From contig NZ_BAABRU010000002.1 of the NCBI RefSeq assembly GCF_039545135.1, forward strand, positions 310,001 through 374,000: a DNA stretch of 64,000 bases, written 5' to 3'. Position numbers and translations under genes: made by a program. Below, piece by piece: positions 24,396-34,738 of this stretch (position 1 is the stretch's first letter; each line of letters begins with the position of its first letter). The DNA comes from Herpetosiphon gulosus. Its GTDB lineage: Bacteria > Chloroflexota > Chloroflexia > Chloroflexales > Herpetosiphonaceae. The notes below the pieces were generated by a model, which was not told the DNA's origin, did no database searches, and saw nothing but the letters and a program-made list of their open reading frames with translations.

Positions 24396-26429
24396 ATGGC
24401 TGACGTTGCAACTACCCAAAATCACGCACGTCCAATCAGCGGTTTTCAGTTGTTGGCAATTGCCGAGGCAATCAACAACGCAGCAAATCTTGGTTTTTTG
24501 CTAGCTACAGTGGCCGAGTTATGTGCTACTGGTTTTGGGGTCGAAGTCGTTAAGTTGGGGCTGCTCGCTAACGAACACCACAGCGGTTCGTCCATTCCAT
24601 ATCTCTATGGCAACCCCAGCAAAGCCAGCCAAAAATTGCTTGATCAAGCGATTGCTCAAACCATCGAACAAAAAACTGCGGTTTTGCCAAGCAACGAAGA
24701 GAGTGCCCCAGCCCAATTGTTGACGCTGCCGTTATTGGCTAGCCAACAAGTTGTGGGCTTTTTGGCCTTGCTCTTGCCCAAAAAGGGTCGCTGGGCGGCT
24801 GAAGCAATTGAAGCTGCCCGGTTGGTAGCACATAATTTGGCCTTGGCTATCTCAGCTTTTCAGCTTAAAGAATATACTGCCAAACGTAATCAAGAAATTA
24901 ATACGCTCAACGATATTGCCGCTACAATCACTTCATCGCTTGATCCGCGCCAAGTCTATCGCTTGGTGGTCAAGAAGATCAACGAATATTTTCAGGTTGA
25001 GGCTGGTTCGCTGCTGCTGCTCGATCCTGTGACCAACGAATTGGTCTTTGTGATGACGCTTGAGGCGGGCGAGGAAAAATTAGCGGGCGTGCGAGTTCCG
25101 CCAGGCCAAGGTTTGGTTGGGGCGGCAATTACCACCCGCCAGCCTGTCGTCGTGCTTGATGCCCAAAACGACCCACGCTTCTATCGGCGGGTCAGCGAGG
25201 ATGTTGGGTTTGTGACGCGCTCAGTCTTGTGTGTGCCCATGTTGGTGAAAAATCGTGAAATTGGCGTGATTCAGTTGTTGAATAAGCTCGAAGGCGTATT
25301 TAACACTGAAGACACCCAACGCCTACAAGCCATGGCCAACACGGTGGGCGTAGCGATCGATAACGCTAATCTGTTTCACGAGGTTTCGCAGAACCGCAAT
25401 CGCCTACAAGCCTTGCTCAACTCCACCACCGACGGTATTTTGATGATCGACCCTGATGATGTGGTGTTGACTGCGAATCCAATGCTGGGCGAATTGTTCG
25501 GCTGGGAATGGCGCAATATCATCGGCGAAGCTGGCAGCGATATTCTGGCCCGTATCAAAGAACAATCGCGGGTGGTCAATGAGTTGCCCAATAGCGAAAC
25601 TTGCGAAATTGAGGTGCTGCGGCCTCGTACCCGCTATGTGCGCCAAGAGCCGCTACCAGTGCGCAATAATTTTGGCAATGTGATTGGCACGCTGATTGTG
25701 TTTCACGATATTACCGAGGAATATCAGCTAGCCCAAATTCGCGAAGATTATATGGGTATGTTGGTGCATGATTTGCGTGCGCCACTCACAGCGATCATCA
25801 ATGGCATGACCATGGTGCGACGCGGTTTTGCTGGCCCAATCAACGACCAACAACGCGAATTGCTGGATATTGCCAATAATAGCAGCCAAGAAATGGTTGG
25901 CATGATCAATACCTTGCTGGATATTAGCAAGATGGAAGCTGGCGAATTGGTGCTGAATCGTGCGCCATGCTCAGCCTACGAAATTGTTGATCGTGCTTCG
26001 GAGCGTTTGATTAACTCGGCTCGCAGTGTTGATATCAGTATCAATCTGGATATGGCCCTGAATTTGCCAATTATCGATGCTGACCAAGATAAAATTGTGC
26101 GGATCTTGCAAAATCTGCTAGATAACGCGATTAAATTTACGCCAGTTGGCGGAAGTGTTACAATCCGCGTGCGCCAATTAACTGATAATGAAAAGCAGAC
26201 GATCTGCTGGAGTGTGATTGATGCCGGGCCCGGCATTCCCGAAAGCTACCGCGCCAAGATTTTCGATAAATTTGTGCAGGTCGCTGGCCAGAAAAAGGGC
26301 ACGGGCTTGGGCCTGGCCTTTGCCAAACTTGCATCAGAAGCCCATGGCGGGCGGATTTGGGTTGAAAGCGTTGAGGGCGAAGGTAGTACATTCTCGTTTA
26401 CCATTCCGTATGAGCCAGCAGTGAAATAG
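24396..26429 (+). CDS. Soluble histidine kinase with two GAF domains and PAS
   Basis: A 677-residue kinase. The order is a degenerate GAF (about 20-160), a second GAF (about 175-330, PRQVYRLVVKKINEYFQVEAGSL), PAS (about 340-440), HisKA (LVHDLRAPLTAIINGM), and HATPase (LLDNAIKFTPVGG, DAGPGIP, GTGLGLAFAKL). No membrane segments are present. Start at the ATG at 24396; an upstream TTG at 24381 is less likely. It lies 6 nt before another kinase gene in one operon. Confidence 0.87.
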   Translation: MADVATTQNHARPISGFQLLAIAEAINNAANLGFLLATVAELCATGFGVEVVKLGLLANEHHSGSSIPYLYGNPSKASQKLLDQAIAQTIEQKTAVLPSNEESAPAQLLTLPLLASQQVVGFLALLLPKKGRWAAEAIEAARLVAHNLALAISAFQLKEYTAKRNQEINTLNDIAATITSSLDPRQVYRLVVKKINEYFQVEAGSLLLLDPVTNELVFVMTLEAGEEKLAGVRVPPGQGLVGAAITTRQPVVVLDAQNDPRFYRRVSEDVGFVTRSVLCVPMLVKNREIGVIQLLNKLEGVFNTEDTQRLQAMANTVGVAIDNANLFHEVSQNRNRLQALLNSTTDGILMIDPDDVVLTANPMLGELFGWEWRNIIGEAGSDILARIKEQSRVVNELPNSETCEIEVLRPRTRYVRQEPLPVRNNFGNVIGTLIVFHDITEEYQLAQIREDYMGMLVHDLRAPLTAIINGMTMVRRGFAGPINDQQRELLDIANNSSQEMVGMINTLLDISKMEAGELVLNRAPCSAYEIVDRASERLINSARSVDISINLDMALNLPIIDADQDKIVRILQNLLDNAIKFTPVGGSVTIRVRQLTDNEKQTICWSVIDAGPGIPESYRAKIFDKFVQVAGQKKGTGLGLAFAKLASEAHGGRIWVESVEGEGSTFSFTIPYEPAVK

Positions 26430-26435
26430 CCTTCT

Positions 26436-29117
26436 ATGTTTGTCAACCTGCGGCGACGGCTAAAAAGTCGCATTCGGTATAAAATCACCCTGCCGTATTT
26501 GCTCTTGCTAGCATTTTTGTCGGGCTTATTGATTGTGATTATTTTTTGGCTGTATGCTCAGAGCTTGCAAAACCAACTCAATCAATCACTGCGCACCAGC
26601 GCTACCAATACTGGCGTGGGCTTGGAAACCATCGAAGCCCAAATCCTCGATAATTTACGTTTGATCGTCACTTCGCCTGCCAACGAAAAAGAAGCCTTGC
26701 TAAGCACCGCCGAGGCATTTAGCAACAATGATGTTGATCAGGTCGAGCAGATCATCAACAATGCCTTCAATTATTTCAAGCCCTCACGCTTGATTGCGCT
26801 GAATGCTGATGGTCAAGTGCTGGTCGATGCTGCTAGTTCAACCGTGCTCAGCCGTAGCCCTTCGTTGGTTGGTAGCACCGAGTTAGCCAAAGATTCCTTG
26901 ATTCAAGCGGTACTGCGTGGCCAAGTTGATGATTATGGCGATAAATATGCCAGCCTCTTGCGCATCGGCGCGAATCCGCCTTACACCATGTTTTTTGTGG
27001 TTGCTCCGGTTAAATTAACGGTCGGCAGCAGTGAAAAAGTGGTTGGGGCAATTATTTATGCCGAGCCGTTAGAACGAATTGTCAACGAGGAATTACCACC
27101 ACGTAACGGTGCAACCATCACCGCCATCCTCAATAGCGATGGCAGTGTGCTCACCAGCAACCCACCGCAAGAAGCTGATGAGCTAGTGATTGATGCCAAC
27201 CAGATTGAGCAAATTAAGGCCAGCCAAACCAACCCCGACCCCGAAACGCGTGGAACCTTGTTTACCACGATTCAACGCGGCGATACCAGCTATCAAGTGA
27301 TGTATAGCCCAATGCGGATTCGGCGGGCACTCAATGGCTATTTTGCGGTTGGTTTGCCGCGTAGCAATATTGATCGGGCCTGGCAACAAGCGCGGGTGCT
27401 GATCTTCTTATTCGGCGTGCTTTCGCTGATTTCAATTATTTGGATTAGCGTGCGGGTAACTCGTAGCATTACTGTTCCCCTTAGCGAGTTGGTCAGTACC
27501 GCCTTGCGGATTAAGAGCGGCGATTTAGAAGGCCGCAGTTTTGTTTCCGAGGAAAATGAGCTTGGTACGTTGGCGACAGTGTTAAATGATATGACTGATC
27601 GTCTGCTCGATTTGTATCGTACCAGCCGCCAACTGGGCACAGAACTAACCCTTGATGGGGTTTTGACCCAAACCACCGCTGCGGTTCAACGCCTGATTCC
27701 CGATTCTGAAGTTGATGCCTTGGTAGTTGAGCAAGGCGTTTGGCACTATGTTACAACTGAAAGCGTGCGCGAAATCGAGCGGCCCTTTCCTGCGACCAGC
27801 CTGGAAACGCTTGCGCCAATGGTGACGATTACCGAAAATCCAGCTTTGGATAGCGCCTTGCGGCCACTTGCGCCAAATCTGCAATTAGTGTTGCCGTTGC
27901 GCACCCAGCAACAAGTTATTGGCAGCCTGTTGGTTAAGAATGATCGCGCTTTGCCACCAGCGAGCAGCATTCGCGAACCACTCAGCGCAATCGCCAGCAT
28001 GACCGCCACGGCGATGCAAAATGCAGTGCTCTACACCACCGTCCAAGATGAAGCTAGCCGTAAACAGGCAATTCTGCAAAGTATCGCCGACGGTGTGATT
28101 GTGCTTGATCCTGATGGCAAAGTTATTTTGGTCAACCACACGGCCACGGCCATGCTGGGAGCTAGCGAAGCCGATTTGCTCGGCAAAAGTTTTGCTGAAT
28201 TTCAGCTTACGCCATTGTCGGGCGGCGCTGAATTATTTGCTACGCCCACAGCCACAACCTTCTATGAGACAACTTCGCAGCGCATTTTGACTGTGAATGC
28301 AGCGCCAGTTGAGCGTGAAGGCCTGCAATCGGGCGAAGTTTTGGTGCTCCACGATGTGACCGAAGAACGGGCGATGGATCGCGCCAAAACTGACTTTATC
28401 GCTACGATCTCGCACGAACTGCGCACGCCATTGACCTCGATTTGTGGCTATGCCGATTTGCTGTTGCGTGGCTTTGTTGGGCCATTGACCGACGAACAAA
28501 CTCAGTTTATGAACACCATTCGCCAGCAAGGCCAAAGCATGGTCGAGGTGCTGCAAAATGTGATTGTGATTGCCAGTATCGAAGCTGGTAATATGGAACC
28601 ACAAATTGAGCAACATTCGCTGGACGAGTTGTTGCCGCCAATTGCCCAAGCTTTGCAAAAGGGCTTTGAGCAAAAGCAGCTCAAATTGATCATTGACCTG
28701 CCTGAGAACATGCCGTACATTGTAGTTGATCGCGACCACTTCAAAATTATGTTGACCCAACTGCTGGAAAATGCCCGCCGCTATACCCAAACTGGCACGG
28801 TGATGGTTCAGGCTAAAGCGGTTGAGCAGCGAATTCAAATTGCCGTGATCGATACTGGGCCTGGGATTGCCAGCCAAGATTTTGAGCGCTTGTTCGAGCG
28901 CTTCCAACGTGGCGGTGAGCAAAGCGGCCTAACTTCCAAAGAGCGTGGTATCGGCCTTGGTTTGGCAATTACCAAGCAATTGGTCGAGCGGAATAATGGT
29001 AAAATTTGGGTTGAGAGTGAGCAAGGGGTTGGTTCAAGCTTTATTATGCAATTTCCGCTGATGCAGCTTGCGCCGAGCGAATATAACTTAGTGAATGTGA
29101 CGGCAACCAACGCATGA
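26436..29117 (+). CDS. Membrane histidine kinase with extracellular sensor, HAMP and PAS
   Basis: An 893-residue kinase. The first membrane segment is LPYLLLLAFLSGLLIVIIFWL, and an extracytoplasmic Cache-like sensor covers about 45-300. The second segment is VLIFLFGVLSLISIIWISV, followed by HAMP, a GAF-like region (about 395-535), PAS (about 545-640), HisKA (ISHELRTPLTSICGYADLL) and HATPase (LLENARRYTQTG, DTGPGIA, GIGLGLAITKQLVE). It follows a soluble kinase and overlaps the start of a surface protein gene. No response regulator is encoded nearby, so the partner is elsewhere. Confidence 0.9.
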   Translation: MFVNLRRRLKSRIRYKITLPYLLLLAFLSGLLIVIIFWLYAQSLQNQLNQSLRTSATNTGVGLETIEAQILDNLRLIVTSPANEKEALLSTAEAFSNNDVDQVEQIINNAFNYFKPSRLIALNADGQVLVDAASSTVLSRSPSLVGSTELAKDSLIQAVLRGQVDDYGDKYASLLRIGANPPYTMFFVVAPVKLTVGSSEKVVGAIIYAEPLERIVNEELPPRNGATITAILNSDGSVLTSNPPQEADELVIDANQIEQIKASQTNPDPETRGTLFTTIQRGDTSYQVMYSPMRIRRALNGYFAVGLPRSNIDRAWQQARVLIFLFGVLSLISIIWISVRVTRSITVPLSELVSTALRIKSGDLEGRSFVSEENELGTLATVLNDMTDRLLDLYRTSRQLGTELTLDGVLTQTTAAVQRLIPDSEVDALVVEQGVWHYVTTESVREIERPFPATSLETLAPMVTITENPALDSALRPLAPNLQLVLPLRTQQQVIGSLLVKNDRALPPASSIREPLSAIASMTATAMQNAVLYTTVQDEASRKQAILQSIADGVIVLDPDGKVILVNHTATAMLGASEADLLGKSFAEFQLTPLSGGAELFATPTATTFYETTSQRILTVNAAPVEREGLQSGEVLVLHDVTEERAMDRAKTDFIATISHELRTPLTSICGYADLLLRGFVGPLTDEQTQFMNTIRQQGQSMVEVLQNVIVIASIEAGNMEPQIEQHSLDELLPPIAQALQKGFEQKQLKLIIDLPENMPYIVVDRDHFKIMLTQLLENARRYTQTGTVMVQAKAVEQRIQIAVIDTGPGIASQDFERLFERFQRGGEQSGLTSKERGIGLGLAITKQLVERNNGKIWVESEQGVGSSFIMQFPLMQLAPSEYNLVNVTATNA

Positions 29118-31615
29118 GCAATAGCGCCTTACCACAACCAAATACCCAAGAGCCACGCGACCGATTGTTGTTAACTATCGGTTCAATTGTGATTTTAGCG
29201 GTGTTGTTGGTGATGGGCTGCTCATCATTAATGGTTGTGCGCTGGACAACTCCGGTTAATGCGTCTGGCCCTGAGGTCTTGCTGCCACCATTTGCCAATT
29301 ATGAGGCTTGGAATGGCACAGCACCATTTCCGATTGGTCAAGAAGCGATTCGCAGCAAAATTAGCGACAAGCCTGCTAACCCAAATTTAGTTGTAGCCGA
29401 AACGCCAATTCCAATTGGGATTGTGGATTTGTTGCCAACCGCCACGCCAACTGGCCGACCTACGCCAGCTAATCAGGCAATTGCAACTTCAACCACAACG
29501 ACTACCCCTACGCCAACCAAGGATGAGGGTATTCCGATCGGCAGCGCAACGGCGGCAACGACAGAGCCAACTATCGAATTAACTGCCGAACCAAGCTCAA
29601 CGCCACGGGTTAATCCAAGCTCGACAGCTGGTACGCGCACGCCAACCCTGAATCCAACAATCAATCCAACCAGACCAACCTTCGAACCAACCTTTACCGG
29701 TACACCAACCCGAACCAGTGTTGTGGTGGCTACTACGGTTGTGCCAGCAAGTGCAACATCAACCAATACCGCAATTCCAACCTCAACGCCCACCAACACA
29801 CGCGTGCCAACGATCACTCCTGTACCAGCGACGCTGACCAACACGCCAACCGAGGTGGCAACGATCACGCCCGTGCCAGCAACCCCAAGTAACACGCCAA
29901 CTGACGTGCCAACCAATACGCCCGTGATTGTGACGGCGACCAATACTCCAATTCCAATTTTTACTACGCCGAGCAATACGCCAACCAATACGGCGACGAA
30001 TACGCCGAGCAATACCCCAACTGATACGGCGACACCGACGAATACGCCGAGCAATACCCCAACCGATACGGTGACACCAAGCAACACGGCTACGCCATCG
30101 AATACGCCAACGCCAACCGATACGGCGACACCAACTGCCACGCCAGCACCGGAGCTGTATATCGCTTGGCGCGTTGATGCAATTGTCAATCCAGTTAATC
30201 CATCGATGGAAAATAACGATACCAAGCAGGTATTCGTGGTATTTGGCAATGCTGGCGATGCTCCAGCGTCGGGCGCACAAGTTAATATCAGCGTAACTGG
30301 AACCTGTATTAGCTCAAGTATTAGCAGTAGCGGCGTACCAATTACGCTTGGGGCGCATCAAGGCTTTACACTTTCGCCCACAATTTCAGCCAATAATGTT
30401 GGTAATTGTTCGATTACTGCAATATTGACGGCAATTGGTCAAACCCCAGTTCAAGCAACCTTGAATTGGACAATTGTGTGTGATGGTTGTGCTACGGTAA
30501 CTCCGCAACCCACCAATACGCCAACGCGCACACCAACCAACACGCCAACGCGCACACCAACGCCAACCAATACGGCTACTCCATCGAACACGCCAACGCC
30601 AAGCAATACGCCAACGGCGACCAATACCCATACGCCAACGACAATTCCAACTTTGACCTATACACCAACGCCGAGTAACACGCCGACGGTGACCAATACG
30701 CCAACACCAAGCAATACGCCAACCAATACGCCAACGGCGACCAATACGCGCACGCCAACCAATACACCAACAATCACGAATACGCCAACGCCGAGCAACA
30801 CGCCAACAATCACGAATACGCCAACGCCGAGCAATACGCCAACGCCGAGCAATACGCCAACTGATACAGCAACGCCGACCGAGACAGCAACGCCGACCGA
30901 GACAGCAACGCCGAGTGAAACACCTACGCCGAGTGAAACGCCAACACCAAGCGAAACGCCAACACTAACGAGCACACCAACTCCAACGCCGGATCTGTTT
31001 GTGTTCCACATTATCAATGGAGTGGTTAATCCAGCAGGCTCGATGACGTTGGCCGCTGGGGCGCAAGAACATGTAACGGTTGTGTTTGGTAATAATGCTA
31101 GCGGCTCGCGAGCAACGGGCTTGAACTTCAGCTTTAACGGTGGTTCGTGTATTAGTGCCCAGCCTGGCTCAAGCGATTCAAGCGATTTGAATGGCGGCGT
31201 AAATCGCTCGTTATCAGTAATTGTGACTGGCAATAGTGCTGGTTCATGTTCATTCCGCACTCAATTTAGCGCCAGCAACGCCAATACCGTCAGTGTTGAT
31301 AGTAGCTTTACTGTGGTCAACACTGCCCTAAATCAACCAGCGCTTGCTGCGACCGCAACTGCCACGGCTACCGCAACTGCGACGGCAACGGCTACCGCCG
31401 AACCAACAGCTGCTCCCGAACCAACAGCTGTGCCGACCGATCAACCAACGGCTGAGCCAAAAGCGACGCTCGAACCAACCCTGCCAGTAATTGGCCAAAG
31501 TTCAGCCTTGCCGCCAATGTCGGGAGGCCAAATGCTTTGGTTGCTGGCTGGCGGACTATGTATTCTGCTCAGTGGCTTGCGCGGGCGAAGAATCTTACCG
31601 CTTAATGTTGCCTAA
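29114..31615 (+). CDS. Thr-Pro-rich surface protein with sorting-like tail
   Basis: An 833-residue protein whose ATG overlaps the kinase stop (ATGA). It has an N-terminal membrane segment (LLLTIGSIVILAVLLVMGCSSLMVV) and two long NTPTPS-rich mucin-like stretches. These are separated by about 100-residue beta domains beginning LYIAWRVDAIVNPVNPS and LFVFHIINGVVNPAGS, an internal duplication. The end reads ALPPMSGG, a hydrophobic segment, then RGRRILPLNVA, which resembles a sorting signal. The repeats are probably a glycosylated stalk. Expression should be tied to the kinases before it. Confidence 0.8.
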   Translation: MSNSALPQPNTQEPRDRLLLTIGSIVILAVLLVMGCSSLMVVRWTTPVNASGPEVLLPPFANYEAWNGTAPFPIGQEAIRSKISDKPANPNLVVAETPIPIGIVDLLPTATPTGRPTPANQAIATSTTTTTPTPTKDEGIPIGSATAATTEPTIELTAEPSSTPRVNPSSTAGTRTPTLNPTINPTRPTFEPTFTGTPTRTSVVVATTVVPASATSTNTAIPTSTPTNTRVPTITPVPATLTNTPTEVATITPVPATPSNTPTDVPTNTPVIVTATNTPIPIFTTPSNTPTNTATNTPSNTPTDTATPTNTPSNTPTDTVTPSNTATPSNTPTPTDTATPTATPAPELYIAWRVDAIVNPVNPSMENNDTKQVFVVFGNAGDAPASGAQVNISVTGTCISSSISSSGVPITLGAHQGFTLSPTISANNVGNCSITAILTAIGQTPVQATLNWTIVCDGCATVTPQPTNTPTRTPTNTPTRTPTPTNTATPSNTPTPSNTPTATNTHTPTTIPTLTYTPTPSNTPTVTNTPTPSNTPTNTPTATNTRTPTNTPTITNTPTPSNTPTITNTPTPSNTPTPSNTPTDTATPTETATPTETATPSETPTPSETPTPSETPTLTSTPTPTPDLFVFHIINGVVNPAGSMTLAAGAQEHVTVVFGNNASGSRATGLNFSFNGGSCISAQPGSSDSSDLNGGVNRSLSVIVTGNSAGSCSFRTQFSASNANTVSVDSSFTVVNTALNQPALAATATATATATATATATAEPTAAPEPTAVPTDQPTAEPKATLEPTLPVIGQSSALPPMSGGQMLWLLAGGLCILLSGLRGRRILPLNVA
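29960..30150. repeat. Thr/Pro-codon tandem repeat, first block
   Basis: Degenerate 12-24 bp units (ccgagcaatacgccaac and variants) encoding SNTPTNT-type repeats. They generate long spurious antisense open frames. Confidence 0.75.
30505..30985. repeat. Thr/Pro-codon tandem repeat, second block
   Basis: About 480 nt of degenerate units (aatacgccaacgccgagc and variants) encoding NTPTPS and ETATPT repeats between the two duplicated beta domains. Confidence 0.75.
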
Positions 31616-31702
31616 TCTCCACCAGATCCATTCAATAACCGATTGACAGAATTCGCCAACCCCGGCAAACTAAGCCTAGTTTTCACTACGATGAGGTTTG
31701 CA

Positions 31703-33133
31703 ATGGATGTTGCTGATCAGCCACGCATTGCCATTATTGGCGGTGGTATCGCTGGCCTTAGTACAGCATGGTATTTACAACAACAAGGTCTAACCAATAT
31801 TCAGCTTTTTGAGCGCGATCAACGGCTGGGTGGCAAATTGCGCACCAGCCATGTTACTTTGCCCGATGGCGCTGGCGAATTGCTGGTCGAAGCAGGGCCA
31901 GATGCCTTTATCAGCCAAAAGCCATGGGGTTTGCAATTGGCGCGTGAGTTGGGCTTGGAAGATCAGTTAATTTCGACTCAGCCAGCTCGCCATAAGGTGT
32001 TTGTGTTGCATCGGGGAAAGCCCGAACCACTGCCCGATGGCATTAATTTGGTTGTGCCAACCGAATTTTGGCCGTTGCTGCGCACGCCGATTCTTTCGCT
32101 GCCAGGCAAATTGCGCATGTTGCTTGATTTGGTCTTGCCTGCACGCCAAAGTAATACCGATGAATCGCTGGCAGATTTTGTGCGCCGCCGTTTTGGAGCC
32201 GAAGCGCTGGATAAATTGGCCGAGCCGTTGATGGCGGGCATTCACAATGCCGAATCGGATCGCCAAAGTCTCGAAGCAACCTTTCCACGTTTTATTGAGG
32301 CTGAACGCAGCCATGGCAGTGTGATTCGCGGAATTCTGGCGGCTAAACTTAAAGCAGGCAAGCCCAAAGGCCAGCAACTCAGCCCATTTATCAGTTTGCG
32401 CGGCGGCATCGAGCAATTAATTACCACGCTGGTTGCGCAGCTCAACGTTGAGATTCGGACAAATTGTGGGGTTCAAGCGTTGCGCTACGACCCAACCAAC
32501 GCGCCAGCCTATCAACTAACCCTCGATGATGGTACGAAGATTGACGTTGATGCAGTGGTGTTGGCCGTGCCTAGTTTTATAGCCGCTGAATTGGTCGCGC
32601 CTTGGGCTGATGCCTTGGCCGAACGCCTAAAAGCTATTCGCTATGTTAGTACTGGCACGGTTTCGTTGGCATTTCGGCGCAACGAAACTAACATGGCTTT
32701 CGATAGTTATGGCTTGGTTATTCCACGTAGCGAATATCGCCTGATTAATGCAGTAACGATCAACTCACGCAAATTTGCTGGGCGTGCTCCCGCCGATTAT
32801 ATGCTGCTGCGGGCGTTTGTGGGTGGTTCGAAACATCCCGAAGTGTTGCGCTTAGATGATCAGGCATTAACTCAATTGGTGCGCGATCAGCTTAAATCGA
32901 TTTTTGGTCTGACTGCTGAGCCAGTTTGGAGCGGGGTTGCTCGTTGGAACGAGGCCAATCCCCAATACGATATTGGTCACTTCCAACGCATGGATCAGCT
33001 TGAGGCCTTGTGCCCAGAAGGTTTGTTGCTGTGTGGCAGCGGCTTTCGAGGCGTGGGGATTCCCGATTGTGTGCGCCAAGGCCAAGCAACTGCCCAAGCG
33101 ATTAGCCAATTGTTCGCTACGGCTAGCGCTTAA
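31703..33133 (+). CDS. hemY: Protoporphyrinogen oxidase (HemY type)
   Basis: A 476-residue FAD-dependent oxidase of heme synthesis that converts protoporphyrinogen IX to protoporphyrin IX. The N-terminal dinucleotide motif is IAIIGGGIAGLSTAWYLQ; the FAD-binding end is LLLCGSGFRGVGIPDCVRQGQATA. EAGPDAFISQKPWG is typical of the family. The ATG at 31703 is chosen because GAGG lies eight bases upstream. No other heme genes are near. Confidence 0.93.
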   Translation: MDVADQPRIAIIGGGIAGLSTAWYLQQQGLTNIQLFERDQRLGGKLRTSHVTLPDGAGELLVEAGPDAFISQKPWGLQLARELGLEDQLISTQPARHKVFVLHRGKPEPLPDGINLVVPTEFWPLLRTPILSLPGKLRMLLDLVLPARQSNTDESLADFVRRRFGAEALDKLAEPLMAGIHNAESDRQSLEATFPRFIEAERSHGSVIRGILAAKLKAGKPKGQQLSPFISLRGGIEQLITTLVAQLNVEIRTNCGVQALRYDPTNAPAYQLTLDDGTKIDVDAVVLAVPSFIAAELVAPWADALAERLKAIRYVSTGTVSLAFRRNETNMAFDSYGLVIPRSEYRLINAVTINSRKFAGRAPADYMLLRAFVGGSKHPEVLRLDDQALTQLVRDQLKSIFGLTAEPVWSGVARWNEANPQYDIGHFQRMDQLEALCPEGLLLCGSGFRGVGIPDCVRQGQATAQAISQLFATASA

Positions 33134-33138
33134 TTTAA

Positions 33139-33180
33139 CAAGCCCACGGCACTTAGATTTGCCGTGGGCTTGCTATTTTA
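33139..33180. terminator. Bidirectional terminator between hemY and the S10 peptidase gene
   Basis: A 13-bp stem (caagcccacggca / tgccgtgggcttg) with an 8-nt loop, followed by ctatttta, between two convergent stops. Confidence 0.85.
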
Positions 33181-34662
33181 GACGTTTTTGGTTTGGCTGA
33201 TAAAAGCTTCGAGGTCGCTTTTTAGCTCAGCCAGCGACGGCAAATGGGTATACATCATATGCCCAGCCTCGTAATGCTTGATTACGATGTTGTTGCGCAG
33301 GGTTTGGTCAAGCCCAAGGTGATTGAAGGTATGCAAAGTGGCGTAATACGGCGTGGCAAAATCGAAGAAGCCACTGGCCACAAACACCTTGAGATAGGGA
33401 TTTTGTGAGATGGCCGAGCGCAAAGCCTCAGTCACGCTCACATATTGATTTTCATGCTTATCGTATTTCCAAGGCCGTACCTTCGAGGTCAGAATTTCAT
33501 AGGGTTCGTCGCTCTCGAATTTGAGTTCGCGCCGCACATAATCGTTGAAGGTGGCGCTGTATGGCCCATGAATCACCGCATAACTTGGGTCGTACTCAAA
33601 GGCTTCGCGAGTTGGATCGCGGTCGATGCCCACGAAGCGGCTATCCAAGCGGCCAACTGTGCGTTGCTGATCGCGCAGCAATTCCTTGGTAAACCGCATC
33701 AAGTCGATCCGTAGATTACTTTGATCAATAAAGCGTTCGCTCAAACCGGTGTAGCGAGCCAATTTGCGCACCACCGAGCGACGCTTGCCCTCGGCCAAAC
33801 TATCACCTTGCAGCAAGGCTGTGGCATATTCGCCAATTGCAAAGGCCTCAACTTCGGCCAAGGTATCGCTCAAACTCAATTGCAATTTGGCATCAAGCTG
33901 ATTGTGATACCATGCAGTCGCGGCGTAGGTTGGCAAAATCACCACATAGGCAATATCGTTGCCTGGGTCCATCTCGACAGTTTGAAAATCGAGAATCGAG
34001 GAGATTAGCATAATCCCGTTCAGATACATGCCGTAGCGATTTTGCAGATAGTTGGTGATGGCTGAGCCGCGAGTTGTGCCATAGCTTTCGCCGATAATAT
34101 ATTTGGGCGAGAGCCAACGCTTGGCGCGGGTGGTGTATAGCCGAATAAAATCGCTGATCGATTCAATATCTTTGGTAAATTGATGGAATTGATTGGGATT
34201 TTCGCCAGTTGCCGCGCGACTATAGCCCGTACTAATCGGGTCGATAAAGACTAAATCACTTTGATCGAGCAAGGAATATTCGTTTTCGACCAAACGAAAT
34301 GGTGGTGCTGGCAAATTGCCAGTTTCATCGGCCATCAAAACCCGTTTTGGCCCCAACAAGCCAAGATGCATCCACACTGAGGCTGAGCCAGGCCCGCCGT
34401 TGAACGAAAAGGTGATTGGGCGGGTGGTTTGATCGTCAACATCGCTGCGGGTGTAGGCCACATAAAAAACCGTTGCTTTGGCCTTAGGCGCTTGCTTAAA
34501 CTCCGAATCCTCTTCATAGAGCACGATTGTTCCGGCGGTGACGGTGTAAGGCACATCGTTGCCCTTGATTTTTACCCGCCCATGAGTCACGCTTACAATT
34601 TCTTGCGGTGGCTTGGGGCTTTCCGAATCGCTGCGTTTTTCAGCGCTACCTGCATCTGCCAT
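33178..34662 (-). CDS. Serine carboxypeptidase-like protein (S10 family)
   Basis: A 494-residue alpha/beta hydrolase-fold protein with S10 signatures. These are FNGGPGSASVWMHLGLLGPKRV, the nucleophile in IGESYGTTRGSA, an acid in VFVASGFFDFATPYYA, and a His in YEAGHMMYTH. Bacterial members of this group lack a signal peptide here too, and act on peptides or acyl esters. Start at ATG 34662; a GTG at 34680 is possible. It is alone, 59 nt before the convergent-side neighbour MFS gene ends. Confidence 0.87.
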   Translation of the reverse strand: MADAGSAEKRSDSESPKPPQEIVSVTHGRVKIKGNDVPYTVTAGTIVLYEEDSEFKQAPKAKATVFYVAYTRSDVDDQTTRPITFSFNGGPGSASVWMHLGLLGPKRVLMADETGNLPAPPFRLVENEYSLLDQSDLVFIDPISTGYSRAATGENPNQFHQFTKDIESISDFIRLYTTRAKRWLSPKYIIGESYGTTRGSAITNYLQNRYGMYLNGIMLISSILDFQTVEMDPGNDIAYVVILPTYAATAWYHNQLDAKLQLSLSDTLAEVEAFAIGEYATALLQGDSLAEGKRRSVVRKLARYTGLSERFIDQSNLRIDLMRFTKELLRDQQRTVGRLDSRFVGIDRDPTREAFEYDPSYAVIHGPYSATFNDYVRRELKFESDEPYEILTSKVRPWKYDKHENQYVSVTEALRSAISQNPYLKVFVASGFFDFATPYYATLHTFNHLGLDQTLRNNIVIKHYEAGHMMYTHLPSLAELKSDLEAFISQTKNV

Positions 34663-34738
34663 AGGGTTGCATATCCTCACACTAGAAGCATATCAATCGA
34701 TTTGATTGTAACAAGTTTTGTCTCATTGATTGTCAATT

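Noticed and set aside
29473-31260. Long antisense open frames opposite the Thr-Pro-rich protein
   Set aside because: They arise because Thr/Pro codon repeats read as Val/Gly repeats on the other strand. They lack ribosome sites, and the sense strand has a signal segment and domains.
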